A stretch of DNA of 64,000 nucleotides from Sulfolobus islandicus Y.N.15.51 (GCF_000022485.1 NC_012623.1:1364001-1428000); one strand, 5' to 3'. Shown: positions 20,362 to 31,483, counted from the first letter of the stretch. Program-made: numbers and translations. Notes: a model not told the origin generated them from the sequence alone.

Positions 20362-20996
20362 ACATAAACCTCTATTGTTACCTCATTGCCATCTTTTAAA
20401 TTCAGTTTTTCCCTGAGATGAAATGGAGAAATTACCTCTATTACGCTCTTTGGATGTATAGTTCTTAAGGGAATTACTACTGCAGCCGGTGTTAGTTTAT
20501 TAATTGAGGCAGGATATAATCTAACTGCGCCTAATACTCTATCCTTTTGCTTATATTCGGGCACTATTAGAGAAGGTGATGAGTCTAAGAGTAATCTATT
20601 TTCTAGAGATAGTTTATCGTATATTATAATATTTAGCGTACCTGGATAAGGGTCAAATCCCATTACTTTGTTTATATGGTTTTTATAGTAATCCATTGAT
20701 AGAAATATTTTGCCTTCCCCAAGCCCAGATACGATATTTCCTTTTATCTCAAGACTATGAAGTGACAATATGGCATCTTTTAAGCTACTTAAACATGAAC
20801 TCAAAAATCTTTCTCCCTCTTCTGTTAATCTTATTATCTCTCCTTCTTTAGATATTATTCTTACTATCAGTTTATCATCCTCTAATTCTTTTAATTTACG
20901 AGATATTGATTGCTGTGAGAAATTGAGCATCTTAGCTAGCTCTGACTGCGTTACGTATGATTTGCCCTTTGAATAGGCTATAATTTTAGCTAATAT
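20358..20996 (-). CDS. ribK: CTP-dependent riboflavin kinase with N-terminal winged helix (RibK)
   Basis: Makes FMN from riboflavin and CTP. The C-terminal kinase domain shows [29 protein letters not shown] and [21 protein letters not shown]. The N-terminal winged helix reads [20 protein letters not shown], then [19 protein letters not shown]. The first ATG (20930) falls inside this domain and would delete its first helix and half of the second. The frame is open up to the taw1 stop at 21018 with no ATG, GTG or TTG; candidates are ATA at 20996 or ATT at 20984. The coordinate given assumes ATA; 20930 is the conventional choice. The 3' end overlaps ribL. Confidence 0.8.
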   Translation of the reverse strand: MLAKIIAYSKGKSYVTQSELAKMLNFSQQSISRKLKELEDDKLIVRIISKEGEIIRLTEEGERFLSSCLSSLKDAILSLHSLEIKGNIVSGLGEGKIFLSMDYYKNHINKVMGFDPYPGTLNIIIYDKLSLENRLLLDSSPSLIVPEYKQKDRVLGAVRLYPASINKLTPAAVVIPLRTIHPKSVIEVISPFHLREKLNLKDGNEVTIEVYV

Positions 20997-21017
20997 ACAA
21001 GCGTTTGACTCATCTTT

Positions 21018-22103
21018 TCAAGTTGATCCCTCTGTACAACCTTGTTCTGCTTCCTTATATTCTCCACTCATATCATCTTCTATATCAATAGTAGACCAAT
21101 CCCATTTCTCATTCCACGCATTTCCAATCTTAATTGGCTTATCCAATTTACTTAGAAGAACTATTCTACTGGGCACGTGCTCTGATAAGATTTTATATCC
21201 AGTGTATTGTGCTAAGGTTTTTGCGAATTCTCTTATCTCTTTATGTTTTGGCATCGCATCTCTACTTAATCTATAGGTTGATGGTCCAACGTGCATATAA
21301 GCTTTAATTTCTATATATGTGGGCATTGCAATTTCCATTAACTTCGCAAATTCTCTTGCATCTTGCTCACTCATATTGTATCCCTTTATCATTGTAAATC
21401 TTATCACAGTTGGAGAACTAAAACTAGGTAAGATCTCTAAAGTCTTCATAACTAATTGCCAAGAATTAGCAACTACTGGTCTATTAATCATCTTGTGTTT
21501 TATCTCATTCGGAGCTTGTAGAGATACAAATAACTGAGTAGGCTCTTCTTCTAAGCTTGCTAATATATCTGGTCTTACACCACTTGTTACAAGAAAGGTT
21601 GTCATTCCTCTTTTATGATATTCCTTTATAAGATCACCAAGTTTCTCATAAAGTGTAGGTTCTCCAGTCAAACTTATTGCAACATGCGCGGGTCTCATCG
21701 CATCTTTTACCTTTTGGATGTTAACATCATTTCTTCCTAGATATCCAGAAACGGCCTTCTTATGTTCTTCTATACTCCTCTCTACAATATATTCAGGATC
21801 ATCATATGCGGGCATTTTCGTATCGTCCCACTCTAGTCCAACATCCTCTGGTTCTAATCTCCAACAATGTACGCATCTAAACCAGCACCAGGCTGCAGTT
21901 GGAGTCATTTGTACGCATCTATGACTCTCAATTCCGTAGAATTTGCCCTTATAGCAAGATCTATTAGCTACAAGAGCAGAATGAGTCCAATGACATTTTT
22001 TATATACACTGTGAGTGCCAATGATGTGGTATTTCTCTTTTTGTAACTCTTTAAATATCTCACTTACTGTATCGATCCTTAAATTACTTTGCATATTGTA
22101 CAT
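21018..22103 (-). CDS. taw1: tRNA 4-demethylwyosine synthase Taw1 (TYW1), radical SAM
   Basis: Forms the tricyclic base of wyosine in tRNA-Phe. The radical SAM cluster is C73-x3-C77-x2-C80 (CWFRCVHC). A second cluster is held by C37, C50 and C63, spaced 13 and 13 as in known Taw1. Later motifs include SLTGEPTLY near residue 143 and [12 protein letters not shown] near 170. At 361 residues it lacks the flavodoxin domain of eukaryotic TYW1, as usual in archaea. The stop TGA is followed in the same frame by the riboflavin kinase coding sequence. Confidence 0.96.
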   Translation of the reverse strand: MYNMQSNLRIDTVSEIFKELQKEKYHIIGTHSVYKKCHWTHSALVANRSCYKGKFYGIESHRCVQMTPTAAWCWFRCVHCWRLEPEDVGLEWDDTKMPAYDDPEYIVERSIEEHKKAVSGYLGRNDVNIQKVKDAMRPAHVAISLTGEPTLYEKLGDLIKEYHKRGMTTFLVTSGVRPDILASLEEEPTQLFVSLQAPNEIKHKMINRPVVANSWQLVMKTLEILPSFSSPTVIRFTMIKGYNMSEQDAREFAKLMEIAMPTYIEIKAYMHVGPSTYRLSRDAMPKHKEIREFAKTLAQYTGYKILSEHVPSRIVLLSKLDKPIKIGNAWNEKWDWSTIDIEDDMSGEYKEAEQGCTEGST

Positions 22104-22130
22104 TCTACCGCATATAGGATTAAAAAATTA

Positions 22131-23555
22131 TTAGATCTTAATTGGTGCTGTTAAATTGTACAATTTTGTAACATTTCTCTCTATATAGGATGAAATGTTA
22201 ATTAAATAAATATCTGATAGATATTTTCCCATTAATTGTAATCCTATTGGTAAGTCATTATAAAATCCCGCTGGCAACGATAATGCTGGTATTGCAGCTA
22301 AGTTAGCTATTACAGTATTTAGATCCATTGCATACATTCTCACAGGGTCATTGATTACCTCACCTATTTTAGGCGGTAATATAGGCATTGTAGGAGAGAC
22401 TAAAATATCATATTTTTTGAATAATTCGTCTAGACTTTTCTTAATTAAATTTTTAACCTTTAATGCCTTGAGGTAAAATTCCTCATAATATCCAGCACTT
22501 AAGATAAAACTACCAAGGAGGATCCTCCTCTTTACCTCTATACCAAACGCTTCTCCTCTATTTTTAGCATAAACCTCACGCCAATTCCCTTCCATGTATT
22601 TGCTATATCCGTACCTAACTCCATCATATCTAGCTAAATTAGAGCTTGCTTCAGACATTGCTATTATGTAGTATGCTGGTAGTGCGTATTCTGCATTACC
22701 TAATTTGGTATCTTCAATTAGAGCTCCTTCACTAGATAGTTTATCTATAACATCTTTTATCACACCAGATACTGGTTTTTCTGACATTTCTAAAATATCA
22801 CTAAGAATACCTATCCTAACGCTTTTCACATTCTGTTCCTTAAACTCAAAATTTAGAGATAAGTCAATTGTAGTAGCGTCCTTATCGTCAGGTCCAGCAA
22901 TTATTGAGAAAAGCAATCCTAAGTCTTCAGCATTTCTAGCCATAGGCCCTATTTGTTCTAAACTATTTGCATAAGCTACTAGACCAAATCTACTCACTGT
23001 GCCATAAGATGGCTTTAAACCAAAAGTTGCATTATATGCAGCTGGCGCTCTTATAGAACCTCCAGTATCGCTACCTAACGCCAATTCGACATAACCAGCT
23101 GCTAGAGCTGCTCCACTACCTCCAGATGAACCTCCAGGGGTTCTTTCTAAATTCCAAGGATTTCTAGTGGGACCAAAATAACTCGTCTCTGTAGTTGAAC
23201 CCATAGCGAATTCGTCCATATTCGTTTTACCAACAATTACCGCCCCTTCCTTCTTTAATTTTTCTATAACTGTAGCATCATATGGAGGTATGTAATCTTC
23301 TAACATCTTTGATGCACAAGTAGCTCTAATTCCCTTGGTTGAGATGTTATCCTTGATGGCAATTAGTATCCCTGCTAATTTGCCCCCTTTGTTAATGTTT
23401 TCTTTTACTTCCCTTAATACCTCTTCCTTGCTTCTAATAGTTATAAACGCGTTGGTGTACTTATCGTATTTGCCTATTTTCTCATAAGTTCTCTCAACGT
23501 ATTCTTCAGCCTCTAAATTCTTATTTTTCAAATCATTGACTAATTCCACTATCAT
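22131..23555 (-). CDS. gatA: Aspartyl/glutamyl-tRNA amidotransferase subunit A
   Basis: Amidase that supplies ammonia for GatCAB, used in archaea to make Asn-tRNA(Asn). The amidase signature with its Ser-cisSer-Lys triad is clear: AIKDNIST near residue 62, and [16 protein letters not shown] near 133. ATG at 23555 is chosen because GGTGAATAAG lies just before it; an in-frame GTG at 23567 overlaps the gatC stop. The protein is about 474 residues, full length. gatC precedes it in an operon; gatB is not in this window. Confidence 0.96.
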   Translation of the reverse strand: MIVELVNDLKNKNLEAEEYVERTYEKIGKYDKYTNAFITIRSKEEVLREVKENINKGGKLAGILIAIKDNISTKGIRATCASKMLEDYIPPYDATVIEKLKKEGAVIVGKTNMDEFAMGSTTETSYFGPTRNPWNLERTPGGSSGGSGAALAAGYVELALGSDTGGSIRAPAAYNATFGLKPSYGTVSRFGLVAYANSLEQIGPMARNAEDLGLLFSIIAGPDDKDATTIDLSLNFEFKEQNVKSVRIGILSDILEMSEKPVSGVIKDVIDKLSSEGALIEDTKLGNAEYALPAYYIIAMSEASSNLARYDGVRYGYSKYMEGNWREVYAKNRGEAFGIEVKRRILLGSFILSAGYYEEFYLKALKVKNLIKKSLDELFKKYDILVSPTMPILPPKIGEVINDPVRMYAMDLNTVIANLAAIPALSLPAGFYNDLPIGLQLMGKYLSDIYLINISSYIERNVTKLYNLTAPIKI

Positions 23556-23559
23556 AATC

Positions 23560-23853
23560 TTATTCACCGTAAGTTCTAGGTCCTACTATATATCCGTTTT
23601 CTTTTCTTTTCACGTTTTTGAGTGCATTTTCCCTATCTAATGGATCTCTTGGAGTATCTTTCCTTAGTCTCCCTTGAGGGAGAGGATGAAATAGTGGTTC
23701 TACATTACTTAAATCAAGCTCGTTTATTTTCTCAAAGAATTTTATGATATTTGTTATATCATTTTCTAACATTTTTTCTTCATTCTGACTTAATTGAATT
23801 AAAGATAAGTTTTCTAAATGTTTAATTAAATTCTTATTGACCTCTATTTTCAT
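23560..23853 (-). CDS. gatC: Aspartyl/glutamyl-tRNA amidotransferase subunit C
   Basis: The small subunit that stabilises the GatA-GatB interface. The 97-residue protein begins [20 protein letters not shown] and shows the GatC pattern of helical N-terminus, [17 protein letters not shown] and [18 protein letters not shown] at 23853 is preferred to the in-frame GTG at 23862. It is followed directly by gatA, with its stop 4 bases before the gatA ATG. Confidence 0.93.
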   Translation of the reverse strand: MKIEVNKNLIKHLENLSLIQLSQNEEKMLENDITNIIKFFEKINELDLSNVEPLFHPLPQGRLRKDTPRDPLDRENALKNVKRKENGYIVGPRTYGE

Positions 23854-23963
23854 TGATAACACTTCAGAGAACTAGTTTATATTTTCATTCAGCAAAAATC
23901 TGCCTAAATTAAATCTAATGGCCACGATACATTTTAAACTAGCTTTTTCCTAACATAATAGTT

Positions 23964-24335
23964 GTGAAAATAGAGGAATTAATCACAAATTTACCTTGGA
24001 TCGGATTGGAAGAAGCGTTACAATACGGTTTCTCTGAAGCAGAAGCTTTAGGCAAGAACTTTATAGGCATCACTTTAGATAATGGAGATGGTCTAATTTT
24101 ATACGTAAATCCATTTTTAAATGATATATATAAAATACTTTTAATGAGCAAGTCTAGATATAATTTGCCTTCGATAGGAGTTTTCTCAAATTTTAATGGA
24201 GATAAATACTTTATTTATGATGTAGGGGATATTTCGGAACTTATAAATATTCTTGGTTCTAATTTAAAGGTTATATATGTTGAAGTGATTAAAAATGTCC
24301 TTGAGGACTTTCTATATCAAACAGTGGTTGGATGA
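23964..24335 (+). CDS. Hypothetical protein overlapping the XPB gene
   Basis: A 123-residue, acidic protein starting at GTG, with no recognised domain. It alternates hydrophobic strands and helices ([37 protein letters not shown]). Its last 41 bases overlap the start of the XPB helicase gene in another frame, a tight coupling usually seen for proteins made together. No Bax1 nuclease gene, the known XPB partner, lies next to this xpb. A role as an XPB accessory is therefore possible but rests on position alone. Confidence 0.7.
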   Translation: MKIEELITNLPWIGLEEALQYGFSEAEALGKNFIGITLDNGDGLILYVNPFLNDIYKILLMSKSRYNLPSIGVFSNFNGDKYFIYDVGDISELINILGSNLKVIYVEVIKNVLEDFLYQTVVG

Positions 24336-25977
24336 AGATGATTTCAAAAGATTATTATTGTTCTCGAGATATTTAGGGAGAGATAGTAATGGATCTCAGT
24401 TCGTAATTGATTTGGAAAGAGCTAAAAGAAATGGAGTAAAACCAAGCGAGATAATGGAAATTTTAGAGGATTACGATGTGAAGCTTTCTCAAGAGGATGT
24501 TGCAAGATTGAAGGAAAAACTCCTGGACTGTTCCTTTAAAATAGAGGCCGGTAAAATAATTATGAAACCATATACTTATCTTGCAGACGTTCTAGAGAAA
24601 ATTAATGAGAGAAATGAGAATGGGGAGTACAAGTTCAAAATTAAATATGATAAGCAAAATAGAAGATTCATAATACGTCCAATGGATTATTATAACCTAT
24701 TGCAAAAATTGAGAGAAAATGGATTAGAGATCAAGGAATTAAACCTTTCATTCAAAGAGTTTGAGTTTGAATTTAATGGGCAATTAAGGGAATATCAAAG
24801 AGAGGCCATAGAAAATTGGATTAAGAATGGAAATAGGGGAGTTATAGCACTTCCGACAGGGACTGGAAAGACAGTAGTTGGAATAAAAGGTATAGATGTA
24901 ATCAGAAAGCCTACTCTCATTGTAACCTTTACCAAAGAGCAAATGCTACAATGGAAAGAAGCTATACTAAAGTTTACCTCAAAAAGGCCTGACATTGGGT
25001 TTTATTACTCAGAGGAAAAGAGAATAAGACCAATAACCATAACTACTTATCATACGGCGTATAGGCATCTTCCACAACTATTTGATAAATTTTACCTACT
25101 AATAGTGGACGAAGTTCATCATTTACCTGCAGATAAGTTTAAAGCGATAGCAGAAGGCTTAATAGCTCCTTATAGGATGGGTCTTTCGGCGACTCCCCAT
25201 AGAGAAGATAATAAACATAATGAGTTATTTAGTCTAATAGGTGGAATAGTATATTATAAGTCAGTTACCGAACTAGCTAAGTTAGGTTATCTAGCCTCCT
25301 ATGAAATTATTCAGAAAAAAGTAAGACTAACCTTAGAAGAGAGAAAGAGGTACAATGAGCTATTAAATAAGTTTAAGGCATTATCTAAAGGCAGAAAGGT
25401 AAGTGAGTTAATTGAGTTAGTAAAGAAAGGTGATGAAAGTGCTATTGAAGCCATGAGGGTTTATAATGAAATGAGAAAAATAGTGAATTTTGCTTCAGAG
25501 AAAATGAGGGCATTAGACGAGATACTTAAATCCGAAAAAGGAAAGATTCTAATATTTACTCAGTACGTTGATCAAGCCGAAGAAATAGCTAGAAGGTATA
25601 ACTGTTTATTATTAACCGGTAAGATGTCTAAAGAGGAGAGGAAGAGAGTTTTAGCAACCTTTAAAACTATGAGTGCAGGAATTCTTGTTTTGACTACTGT
25701 GGGGGATGAGGGAATCGATATTCCAGATGCTAATGTAGGAATTATTGTAACTGGAACAAGTTCTAGAAGGCAGTTTATTCAAAGATTAGGTAGGATTATG
25801 AGGCCCTATAATTGCAAGCAAGCAAAACTTTATGAGATAGTTGTAAGTGGTACTCCGGAGGAGTATCAAGCTAAAAAGAGAAAAGAAACTGATATTCTCA
25901 CATTTGAGGGTATACCTTATCAATCCTCCGAAAACTTCGATAAGGATCAAGATAAACTTAGTCCTTTAGATCGATAA
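24295..25977 (+). CDS. XPB-type DNA helicase/translocase
   Basis: A superfamily 2 ATPase of 560 residues. An N-terminal damage-recognition-like domain (about residues 1-160) precedes helicase domain 1 with Walker [10 protein letters not shown] near 184, DEVHH near 273 and SATPHRED near 298; the RED motif is diagnostic of XPB. The thumb insertion follows, then domain 2 with [18 protein letters not shown] and the arginine finger motif QRLGRIMRP near 500. It acts in DNA opening during repair or transcription. Sulfolobus has two XPB genes; this one is not beside bax1. Confidence 0.93.
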   Translation: MSLRTFYIKQWLDEDDFKRLLLFSRYLGRDSNGSQFVIDLERAKRNGVKPSEIMEILEDYDVKLSQEDVARLKEKLLDCSFKIEAGKIIMKPYTYLADVLEKINERNENGEYKFKIKYDKQNRRFIIRPMDYYNLLQKLRENGLEIKELNLSFKEFEFEFNGQLREYQREAIENWIKNGNRGVIALPTGTGKTVVGIKGIDVIRKPTLIVTFTKEQMLQWKEAILKFTSKRPDIGFYYSEEKRIRPITITTYHTAYRHLPQLFDKFYLLIVDEVHHLPADKFKAIAEGLIAPYRMGLSATPHREDNKHNELFSLIGGIVYYKSVTELAKLGYLASYEIIQKKVRLTLEERKRYNELLNKFKALSKGRKVSELIELVKKGDESAIEAMRVYNEMRKIVNFASEKMRALDEILKSEKGKILIFTQYVDQAEEIARRYNCLLLTGKMSKEERKRVLATFKTMSAGILVLTTVGDEGIDIPDANVGIIVTGTSSRRQFIQRLGRIMRPYNCKQAKLYEIVVSGTPEEYQAKKRKETDILTFEGIPYQSSENFDKDQDKLSPLDR

Positions 25978-26481
25978 GGATGGATTTATGTAGAAAAATA
26001 TAGAATATCCCAATAATCTTACTAGAATATCTCTCTTATCTAAAAAACAGAGTCCAACGCTAACTTTTCCCTTATCTATGCTTATTATTGGTTGGTTATT
26101 TACTTTTAATAGAGGTATACCTTTAATAAGCTGGCTTGTGTAGCCTTTTATTTTACCTCCAATCATGTGTTTAAAAGTGAAAGCTGTAAGAAGGGTAGGT
26201 TCTAAAATTTCTATCTCTCCTTCAATATAGTTTTCACATTTGATAAAAGTCACGTTATGAAATATTTCTTGGTTTACTATTATACCTTCTACCCAGCTTA
26301 AATTTTTAATCTCGTTTGTGCACTCCTCGCTAATTAATGAAAGCGGGGGGAAAGTTACTATTTTTCCATTTACGTTTAGAGTAGCAGGATATACTAATAT
26401 TATATCTCCCTCTTTTATTTCCTTTACCTCATTAGGTCTACATATTTTGCTGTCAACGTCTACGTAAGGCATATTAAGCAA
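25966..26481 (-). CDS. Conserved hypothetical protein, 171 residues
   Basis: No family is recognised. The protein is mostly beta, with segments [20 protein letters not shown] and [18 protein letters not shown]; the C-terminus ([18 protein letters not shown]) is hydrophobic but short for a membrane helix. It converges on the XPB gene with a 12-base overlap. It starts at ATG 26481 and is divergent from the small winged-helix-like gene at 26564 across an 82-base AT-rich spacer. Confidence 0.7.
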   Translation of the reverse strand: MLNMPYVDVDSKICRPNEVKEIKEGDIILVYPATLNVNGKIVTFPPLSLISEECTNEIKNLSWVEGIIVNQEIFHNVTFIKCENYIEGEIEILEPTLLTAFTFKHMIGGKIKGYTSQLIKGIPLLKVNNQPIISIDKGKVSVGLCFLDKRDILVRLLGYSIFFYINPSLSI

Positions 26482-26563
26482 TATTAAGAGATATACTACA
26501 AATAAAAAATATTAAGGATGTATGGACTTGTAAGGACTGAATGGTTGATGAGTAACCAGGCTG

Positions 26564-26848
26564 ATGAATATGAGATGGCTTAAAAAGAGGGAGGTAATAA
26601 TATATTTTCTTCTTTTCAAGAAATTTAGATATGAGAAATTTAATATAGCTGACGCTTTTTCTGTTTTAGGACCTTATTTTTCTAAAAAAGTAACATACAA
26701 TAGTATAAGCTATATGACTAAAATAGGCCTAATAACTAAACTAAGTAATGTTGAATATAGGCTTAATCCCTTTGACGACTTTGTTCTTTCCTTCTTGGCA
26801 AAACCTTATTTGGAAAGAAGAGCTACTCTTCGTCGTAGAATTCAATAG
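26564..26848 (+). CDS. Small winged-helix-like hypothetical protein
   Basis: A 94-residue, very basic protein (MNMRWLKKREVIIYFLLFKK) with a pattern suggesting a winged helix: VTYNSISYMTKIGLITKLSN followed by a strand (VEYRLNPFDDF). The tail is Arg-rich (ERRATLRRRIQ). It overlaps the convergent next gene by 26 bases. GGTTGATGAG upstream may serve as ribosome-binding site. A DNA-binding role is inferred only from composition. Confidence 0.6.
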   Translation: MNMRWLKKREVIIYFLLFKKFRYEKFNIADAFSVLGPYFSKKVTYNSISYMTKIGLITKLSNVEYRLNPFDDFVLSFLAKPYLERRATLRRRIQ

Positions 26849-27143
26849 TTATCTTTACTTTTACCTCTTTCTTGCTTAATGGTGGTATTTTGTCTCCAAA
26901 ATCTACTCCCACGCTTACTGGGTTTCCCATAGAGTCTGTAAATTTTACATCAGCAACATAGTGGAGTTCTTGCCTTTGATTCATCATGTTCATCAACTCA
27001 GAGTATATTCTAGAGAGCGCCATTTGTAATGCCAATGGGCTGGAGAAATCTTCTGGCTTCAATTGTATAGCTTTAAAATTGCCCATCATTTCTCCTATTT
27101 TTGCCTTTCCCTCAAATTCAACTTTAATTGTAGGCTGGTTCAT
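26823..27143 (-). CDS. Conserved hypothetical protein, 106 residues
   Basis: The protein begins MNQPTIKVEFEGKAKIGEMM and continues through an amphipathic helix (LALQMALSRIYSELMNMMNQ) to two beta strands (LHYVADVKFTDSMGNPVSVG; EVKVKITIEFYDEE). No family is recognised. It lies just downstream of alba1 in the same direction, with an 81-base gap, and may be read from the alba1 promoter. It overlaps the convergent 94-residue gene. Confidence 0.7.
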   Translation of the reverse strand: MNQPTIKVEFEGKAKIGEMMGNFKAIQLKPEDFSSPLALQMALSRIYSELMNMMNQRQELHYVADVKFTDSMGNPVSVGVDFGDKIPPLSKKEVKVKITIEFYDEE

Positions 27144-27224
27144 TTATATCGCAAGAATATTTTCTGTTAAGCTCCCTATTAAAAGTAGCGCATAATAAAA
27201 GAAAAGTCTAAAAAACTCAGACAC

Positions 27225-27518
27225 TTACTTTTTCCTTATAGCAATTTCTATTGTTGAAACTCTTGATTGTCTTCCGTCTTGGCTTGTTACTACTTGACTT
27301 CCTACTCTAATTTCCTTAATCTCTATCTTGTCTGGTAAGAATCTGTTCCTTACTATTTCCACAGTATCTACGGCCTTACTAATAGCTCTTCCTCTAGCTT
27401 TGATTACAATTTCGCTAACTCCCTGATTTAGTAGAGTTAATGCAGCTAAGACATAGTTCATTACTGGTTTCTTTCCTATTAAGACTACATTACTTGGAGT
27501 TGGGGTTCCGCTGCTCAT
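27225..27518 (-). CDS. alba1: Chromatin protein Alba1 (Sac10b/Sso10b)
   Basis: Abundant dimeric DNA- and RNA-binding protein of archaeal chromatin. The 97-residue product starts [21 protein letters not shown] in GKKPVM is the well-known acetylation and DNA-contact site. The remaining Alba pattern is intact ([34 protein letters not shown]). ATG at 27518 is used; GTG at 27527 is in frame but GGTGG there looks like the ribosome-binding site. The gene is divergent from the reverse gyrase gene across about 120 bases. Confidence 0.97.
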
Positions 27519-27637
27519 CTTTTCCACCTATTTGGTCTCAAATAGTCATTCATATAAAGCTAAAAAAGTTAACCGAATAGAGTAACACTTCGATAACTCT
27601 TTTAAAAGATCTTACCATCATAAAGTTTTTTCTAGCT

Positions 27638-30600
27638 ATGATTAATGTAATGTATAAAAATTCCTGCCCTAACTGTGGTGGAGATATTTCTGCTGATAGG
27701 TTACTGAATGGTCTACCATGCGAGACTTGTTTACCGTATATTAATGGAATTGATGGTGTAGATATTATTTCAAAGGTAAAAGCACTATACAATATTCTAC
27801 TCAATAACGATAAGATTAAAAATTACTGGAATTTATATTATAATATTACTACATTTGAAATAGTGTTTAAATATTTTAAAGATAAAACTGGATATGAACC
27901 TTGGTCCCTCCAGAAATTATGGTTAAGAAGGCTTGTAAGTAATCAGAGCTTCACTATGTCAGCTCCTACTGGATTAGGAAAGACAACCACATTGATGACC
28001 TATTCCGTCTTTATCGGCCAAGACGTAGTATATATTGTTCCTACAAAGTCCTTAATGGAACAAGTTTGTAAAAGGCTAGAGAAATTGGGTGCTCAAGTAT
28101 CTTGTGGAAAGGTTGATCAAAGGAAAGTAAGCGTGATAACAATAAGTTACCTTAATAAGAACGCGAACTCAATAACAAGTTATAAGCCAAACTTTGTGGC
28201 AATAGACGACGCAGATGCGGTAATCAAAAGTGGTAAAACTACTGGTAGATTGGTTAGTCTATTGGGGATTCCAAATGATGTCTATGAAAGTGCAATTCAA
28301 CTGATTAGATTAAGGAATAAATATTATTTCTCTAATGAATTTACGGAAGAAATTAAAGAGAAAATTAGGGAATTGGAACTTAAGATAGCTGAATTTAAGG
28401 ATAAAATTTCCCAGCTAGTTATAGCCAGCGCGACAATACGACCTAAAGGTATTAAGCAAAAAGCCTTAAGGTTACTAACTGGTTTTGAACCCTCTTCTAT
28501 TCAGTTGTACGCTAGGAATATCATTGATACTTACACGGACAATCTAGATCTTTCAATAGTTAAGGAGCTGGGAAGTGGTGGGTTGATTCTAGTCTCGAAA
28601 GAATATGGAAGATCTAGATTAAATGAAATAAAGAAATATGTCGAAGATTTAGGTTTCAACGCTAAGCTAGCAATAAGTGGAAGAAAATTCCTTGATGATT
28701 TTTCTCAAGGTAAAGTAGATATTCTAGTGGGTTCTGCATCTTATTACGGTGTTGCTGTTAGAGGAATTGATGAGCCTAAAAGATTAAAATATGTAATATA
28801 TTATGGAGTCCCAAAAATAAAGGCTAAGCTATTTGATGCCTTATCTAATCCATTTACTTTACTAAGAGTAGGCAAAATGATTGGAGTCAATTTCTCGGAG
28901 TTACAGAATAAGATTTTGGTACTGAGTCCTTCTGAGACTCAGTTGTTAAAGTTCTCTATAATAAAAGGGGAGACTATAAACTATCAAAAACTAGATCAAT
29001 TAAGACAGGAATTACTGTATTATATTTCCTTAGTTAAAGATAAGTTAAAGGAGATAGGAGAGGAGACTTTAATTTCAGATAATTTCGTAATTACTAAGCA
29101 AAATACGAATTATTACATAATTTACCCAGATATGATAACGTATTTGCAAGGCTCTGGAAGGGCAAGTAGACTTTACAATGGAGGATTAACTCTTGGGTTT
29201 TCAATAATTCTGGTAGATGATAAACATATCTTTGAAATATTGAAAAAGAAAATGCAGAAATTGTTTCCTAACACTAACTTTACTTCATTATCTAATATAA
29301 ATTTATCTGAAATAAAAACTAAACTAGAAGAATCTAGAAAAGAAGAGGGAAATAGAGTACATTTTAATATATCAACTGGTTTACTCATAGTAGAATCTCC
29401 AACAAAAGCAAAGACTATAGCTAAGATGTTTAGCAGACCTTCGGTTAGGGTGATAAATAAAGTACCAGTATACGAAACTATCATAGTAGATGGCAATCAA
29501 ATATATGTGCTAGATGTAGTAGCCTCAAAAGGTCATATTGTAGATCTGACCTTAGAGGATATAGGATATTATGGAATAAAAGTAGAGGATAGTGGGATTA
29601 TAAAACCATATTATGACTTAATAAAGAAATGCCTAGATTGTAATAAGACATTTTCTATTACTTCAGATAAATGCCCTTACTGTGGTTCTACAAACGTTCA
29701 AACAGCTCAGACTACGATTAATTTACTCAGAGAACTGGCGTTGTCAGTGGATAAAGTGTTCATAGCGTCTGATCCCGACACTGAAGGTGAGAAAATAGCA
29801 TATGATCTAGCTTCATTCTTGTCTCCATATAACTCCAATGTTTACAGAATAACATACCATGAAATTACTAAGAAGGCAATATTGGAGGCATTAAGGAATC
29901 CCATGAAGATCAATACTAATCTAGTGATGAGTCAGATAGTTAGAAGGATAGAAGATAGGTGGATAGGTTTCACACTAAGTAACCTACTAAAAACGAAGTT
30001 TAATGGGCATAATCATGGTGCAGGTAGAGTACAAACCCCAGTTTTAGGTTGGATAGTGGATAAAACGATGAAGTACAAGAGTTCAATGGGTTATGTGGTT
30101 TATATCGACATCGCAGGGTACTCCATTAAAATGTATTTCAGTGAAAGAAAGAAAATGGAGGAATATATAAATAATTTACAAGTCGTTAAGATTGAAAAAA
30201 TCTCTGAAGAAAAAATATTGCTATCCCCCTTGCCTCCTTTTACTACAGACACTTTACTTATTGAGGCTAATATGAAATATAAACTATCAGCTAATCTTGT
30301 AATGAAGATTGCCCAAGATTTATTTGAGGCTGGTCTAATAACATATCATAGAACTGATAGTACTCATATTTCCTCTGTAGGAATAGAAATAGCTAAGGAG
30401 TATCTTCAAAAGCAGGGGCTTATTAAAGATTTTGTTCCCAAGTCGTGGGAATCATCAGAAGAAGGTGCTCATGAGGCAATAAGACCAACTAGAGCTATGG
30501 ATGTTAATGAGCTAATTCAAGAAATAGAGGAAAATCCTTATAAGTATTCAATAAGGTTTAGCAAATTGCACTTCTTAATTTACGACTTAATCTTTAGACG

Positions 30601-31138
30601 ATTTATGGCGAGCCAGATGTCTCATGCAGTAGGTACTAAGAGTAGATATTTGATAAAGCTAAACAAGGATGACAATATCAATACAGAATTATTAAGTAAT
30701 GCTGAAGGTGGGTTTATTAAGGTATATCCGGTTAAGGTGTACAATTTACCTTTGGGTGAGGTTAAACCTAAAGTTAACACTGGTAAAGGATCAAGTGAAC
30801 AATTGCTAAGTTACTCGGACGTAATATCATTAATGAAATCAAAGGGGATTGGGAGGCCTAGTACATATGCGAAAACTATAGAGAACCTAGTGAGGCATGG
30901 GTATATAGTTAGTAGTAAAAGGAAGTCATATCTAATAGCAACAAATCGTGGTATCTCAGCGTACCAGTTTCTAAGTTCCAAATTCTACGATCTGGTATCT
31001 GAAGGTACAACAGCGAAATTAATGAGCAAACTGGATGATATTGCACTAAGCAAGTTAAGCGCATCTACAGTGTTATTAGAAATATTTAGTGAGATATCTA
31101 CCTTAGTAAACCCTCTTAAGTCTGAGCAAAATGTATGA
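27638..31138 (+). CDS. topR2: Reverse gyrase (TopR2 type)
   Basis: Introduces positive supercoils at high temperature. The N-terminal zinc finger is CPNCGG...CETC (residues about 9-31). The helicase-like half has Walker [13 protein letters not shown] near 107 and a DDAD Walker B. The topoisomerase IA half starts near residue 580 ([16 protein letters not shown]), contains a second zinc finger CLDC...CPYCG near 667, and the catalytic tyrosine in [13 protein letters not shown] near 900. The 1166-residue length is usual. Its position next to alba1, as remembered, fits the second Sulfolobus reverse gyrase. CTTTTAAA at 27599-27606 is a likely TATA box. Confidence 0.96.
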   Translation: MINVMYKNSCPNCGGDISADRLLNGLPCETCLPYINGIDGVDIISKVKALYNILLNNDKIKNYWNLYYNITTFEIVFKYFKDKTGYEPWSLQKLWLRRLVSNQSFTMSAPTGLGKTTTLMTYSVFIGQDVVYIVPTKSLMEQVCKRLEKLGAQVSCGKVDQRKVSVITISYLNKNANSITSYKPNFVAIDDADAVIKSGKTTGRLVSLLGIPNDVYESAIQLIRLRNKYYFSNEFTEEIKEKIRELELKIAEFKDKISQLVIASATIRPKGIKQKALRLLTGFEPSSIQLYARNIIDTYTDNLDLSIVKELGSGGLILVSKEYGRSRLNEIKKYVEDLGFNAKLAISGRKFLDDFSQGKVDILVGSASYYGVAVRGIDEPKRLKYVIYYGVPKIKAKLFDALSNPFTLLRVGKMIGVNFSELQNKILVLSPSETQLLKFSIIKGETINYQKLDQLRQELLYYISLVKDKLKEIGEETLISDNFVITKQNTNYYIIYPDMITYLQGSGRASRLYNGGLTLGFSIILVDDKHIFEILKKKMQKLFPNTNFTSLSNINLSEIKTKLEESRKEEGNRVHFNISTGLLIVESPTKAKTIAKMFSRPSVRVINKVPVYETIIVDGNQIYVLDVVASKGHIVDLTLEDIGYYGIKVEDSGIIKPYYDLIKKCLDCNKTFSITSDKCPYCGSTNVQTAQTTINLLRELALSVDKVFIASDPDTEGEKIAYDLASFLSPYNSNVYRITYHEITKKAILEALRNPMKINTNLVMSQIVRRIEDRWIGFTLSNLLKTKFNGHNHGAGRVQTPVLGWIVDKTMKYKSSMGYVVYIDIAGYSIKMYFSERKKMEEYINNLQVVKIEKISEEKILLSPLPPFTTDTLLIEANMKYKLSANLVMKIAQDLFEAGLITYHRTDSTHISSVGIEIAKEYLQKQGLIKDFVPKSWESSEEGAHEAIRPTRAMDVNELIQEIEENPYKYSIRFSKLHFLIYDLIFRRFMASQMSHAVGTKSRYLIKLNKDDNINTELLSNAEGGFIKVYPVKVYNLPLGEVKPKVNTGKGSSEQLLSYSDVISLMKSKGIGRPSTYAKTIENLVRHGYIVSSKRKSYLIATNRGISAYQFLSSKFYDLVSEGTTAKLMSKLDDIALSKLSASTVLLEIFSEISTLVNPLKSEQNV

Positions 31139-31372
31139 TATACGCCTTCTATCTCTAACCTCACTTCCAGTCTGTACATTTACCAATTGTATGCCATCTC
31201 CTAATCTGTCCTTTAATGAATTGTAAACGTCTACTGCTTTAGAAATTTCTCTTCCTATTCCTTTTAATATTACTTCGTCTATTCCTTGATTAAATAGGAC
31301 AATTACATCTAAAACATGATCTTCTACATTTTTTGTTTTTCTAACTACTATCTCATTTAATTTTTCTGTCAT
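31103..31372 (-). CDS. alba2: Chromatin protein Alba2
   Basis: The second Alba paralogue, which forms heterodimers with Alba1. The 89-residue protein has [11 protein letters not shown]-like and [20 protein letters not shown] segments that line up with Alba1, but the Alba1 lysine motif GKKPVM is replaced by [10 protein letters not shown]. Its 3' end overlaps the reverse gyrase gene by 36 bases on the opposite strand. The two Alba genes thus flank reverse gyrase. Confidence 0.95.
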   Translation of the reverse strand: MTEKLNEIVVRKTKNVEDHVLDVIVLFNQGIDEVILKGIGREISKAVDVYNSLKDRLGDGIQLVNVQTGSEVRDRRRISYILLRLKRVY

Positions 31373-31416
31373 CTTCTCTCACGAGTCATAAGTGGATATG
31401 CAAAAATAAATCTAAT

Positions 31417-31468
31417 GTTCAGTAACACGGGCCCTTATCATCAATCAAATTGAAGGGCATCATCACTA
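31417..31468 (-). ncRNA. C/D box guide sRNA (candidate)
   Basis: On the minus strand: C box GTGATGA (31460-31466), guide TGCCCTTCAAT, D' TTGA (31445-31448), C' TTGATGA (31438-31444), guide TAAGGGCCCGTGTTA, D box CTGA (31419-31422). Terminal boxes are canonical. A TATA-like CTTAAAAATA lies about 22 bases upstream, overlapping the lhr stop. It sits in the 111-base gap between lhr and alba2. Such RNAs direct Nop5-fibrillarin to 2'-O-methylate rRNA or tRNA; the target was not identified. Confidence 0.68.
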
Positions 31469-31483
31469 ATAAGATAGTTATTT

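Noticed and set aside
21018-21020. Selenocysteine at the taw1 TGA
   Set aside because: Sulfolobales are not known to use selenocysteine and no insertion element was seen; a non-canonical start for RibK is simpler.
26541-26580. TGATGA and CTGATGA boxes before the small winged-helix-like gene
   Set aside because: The spacer is 9 bases and no further D box follows; the boxes are better explained as a ribosome-binding region and start codon.
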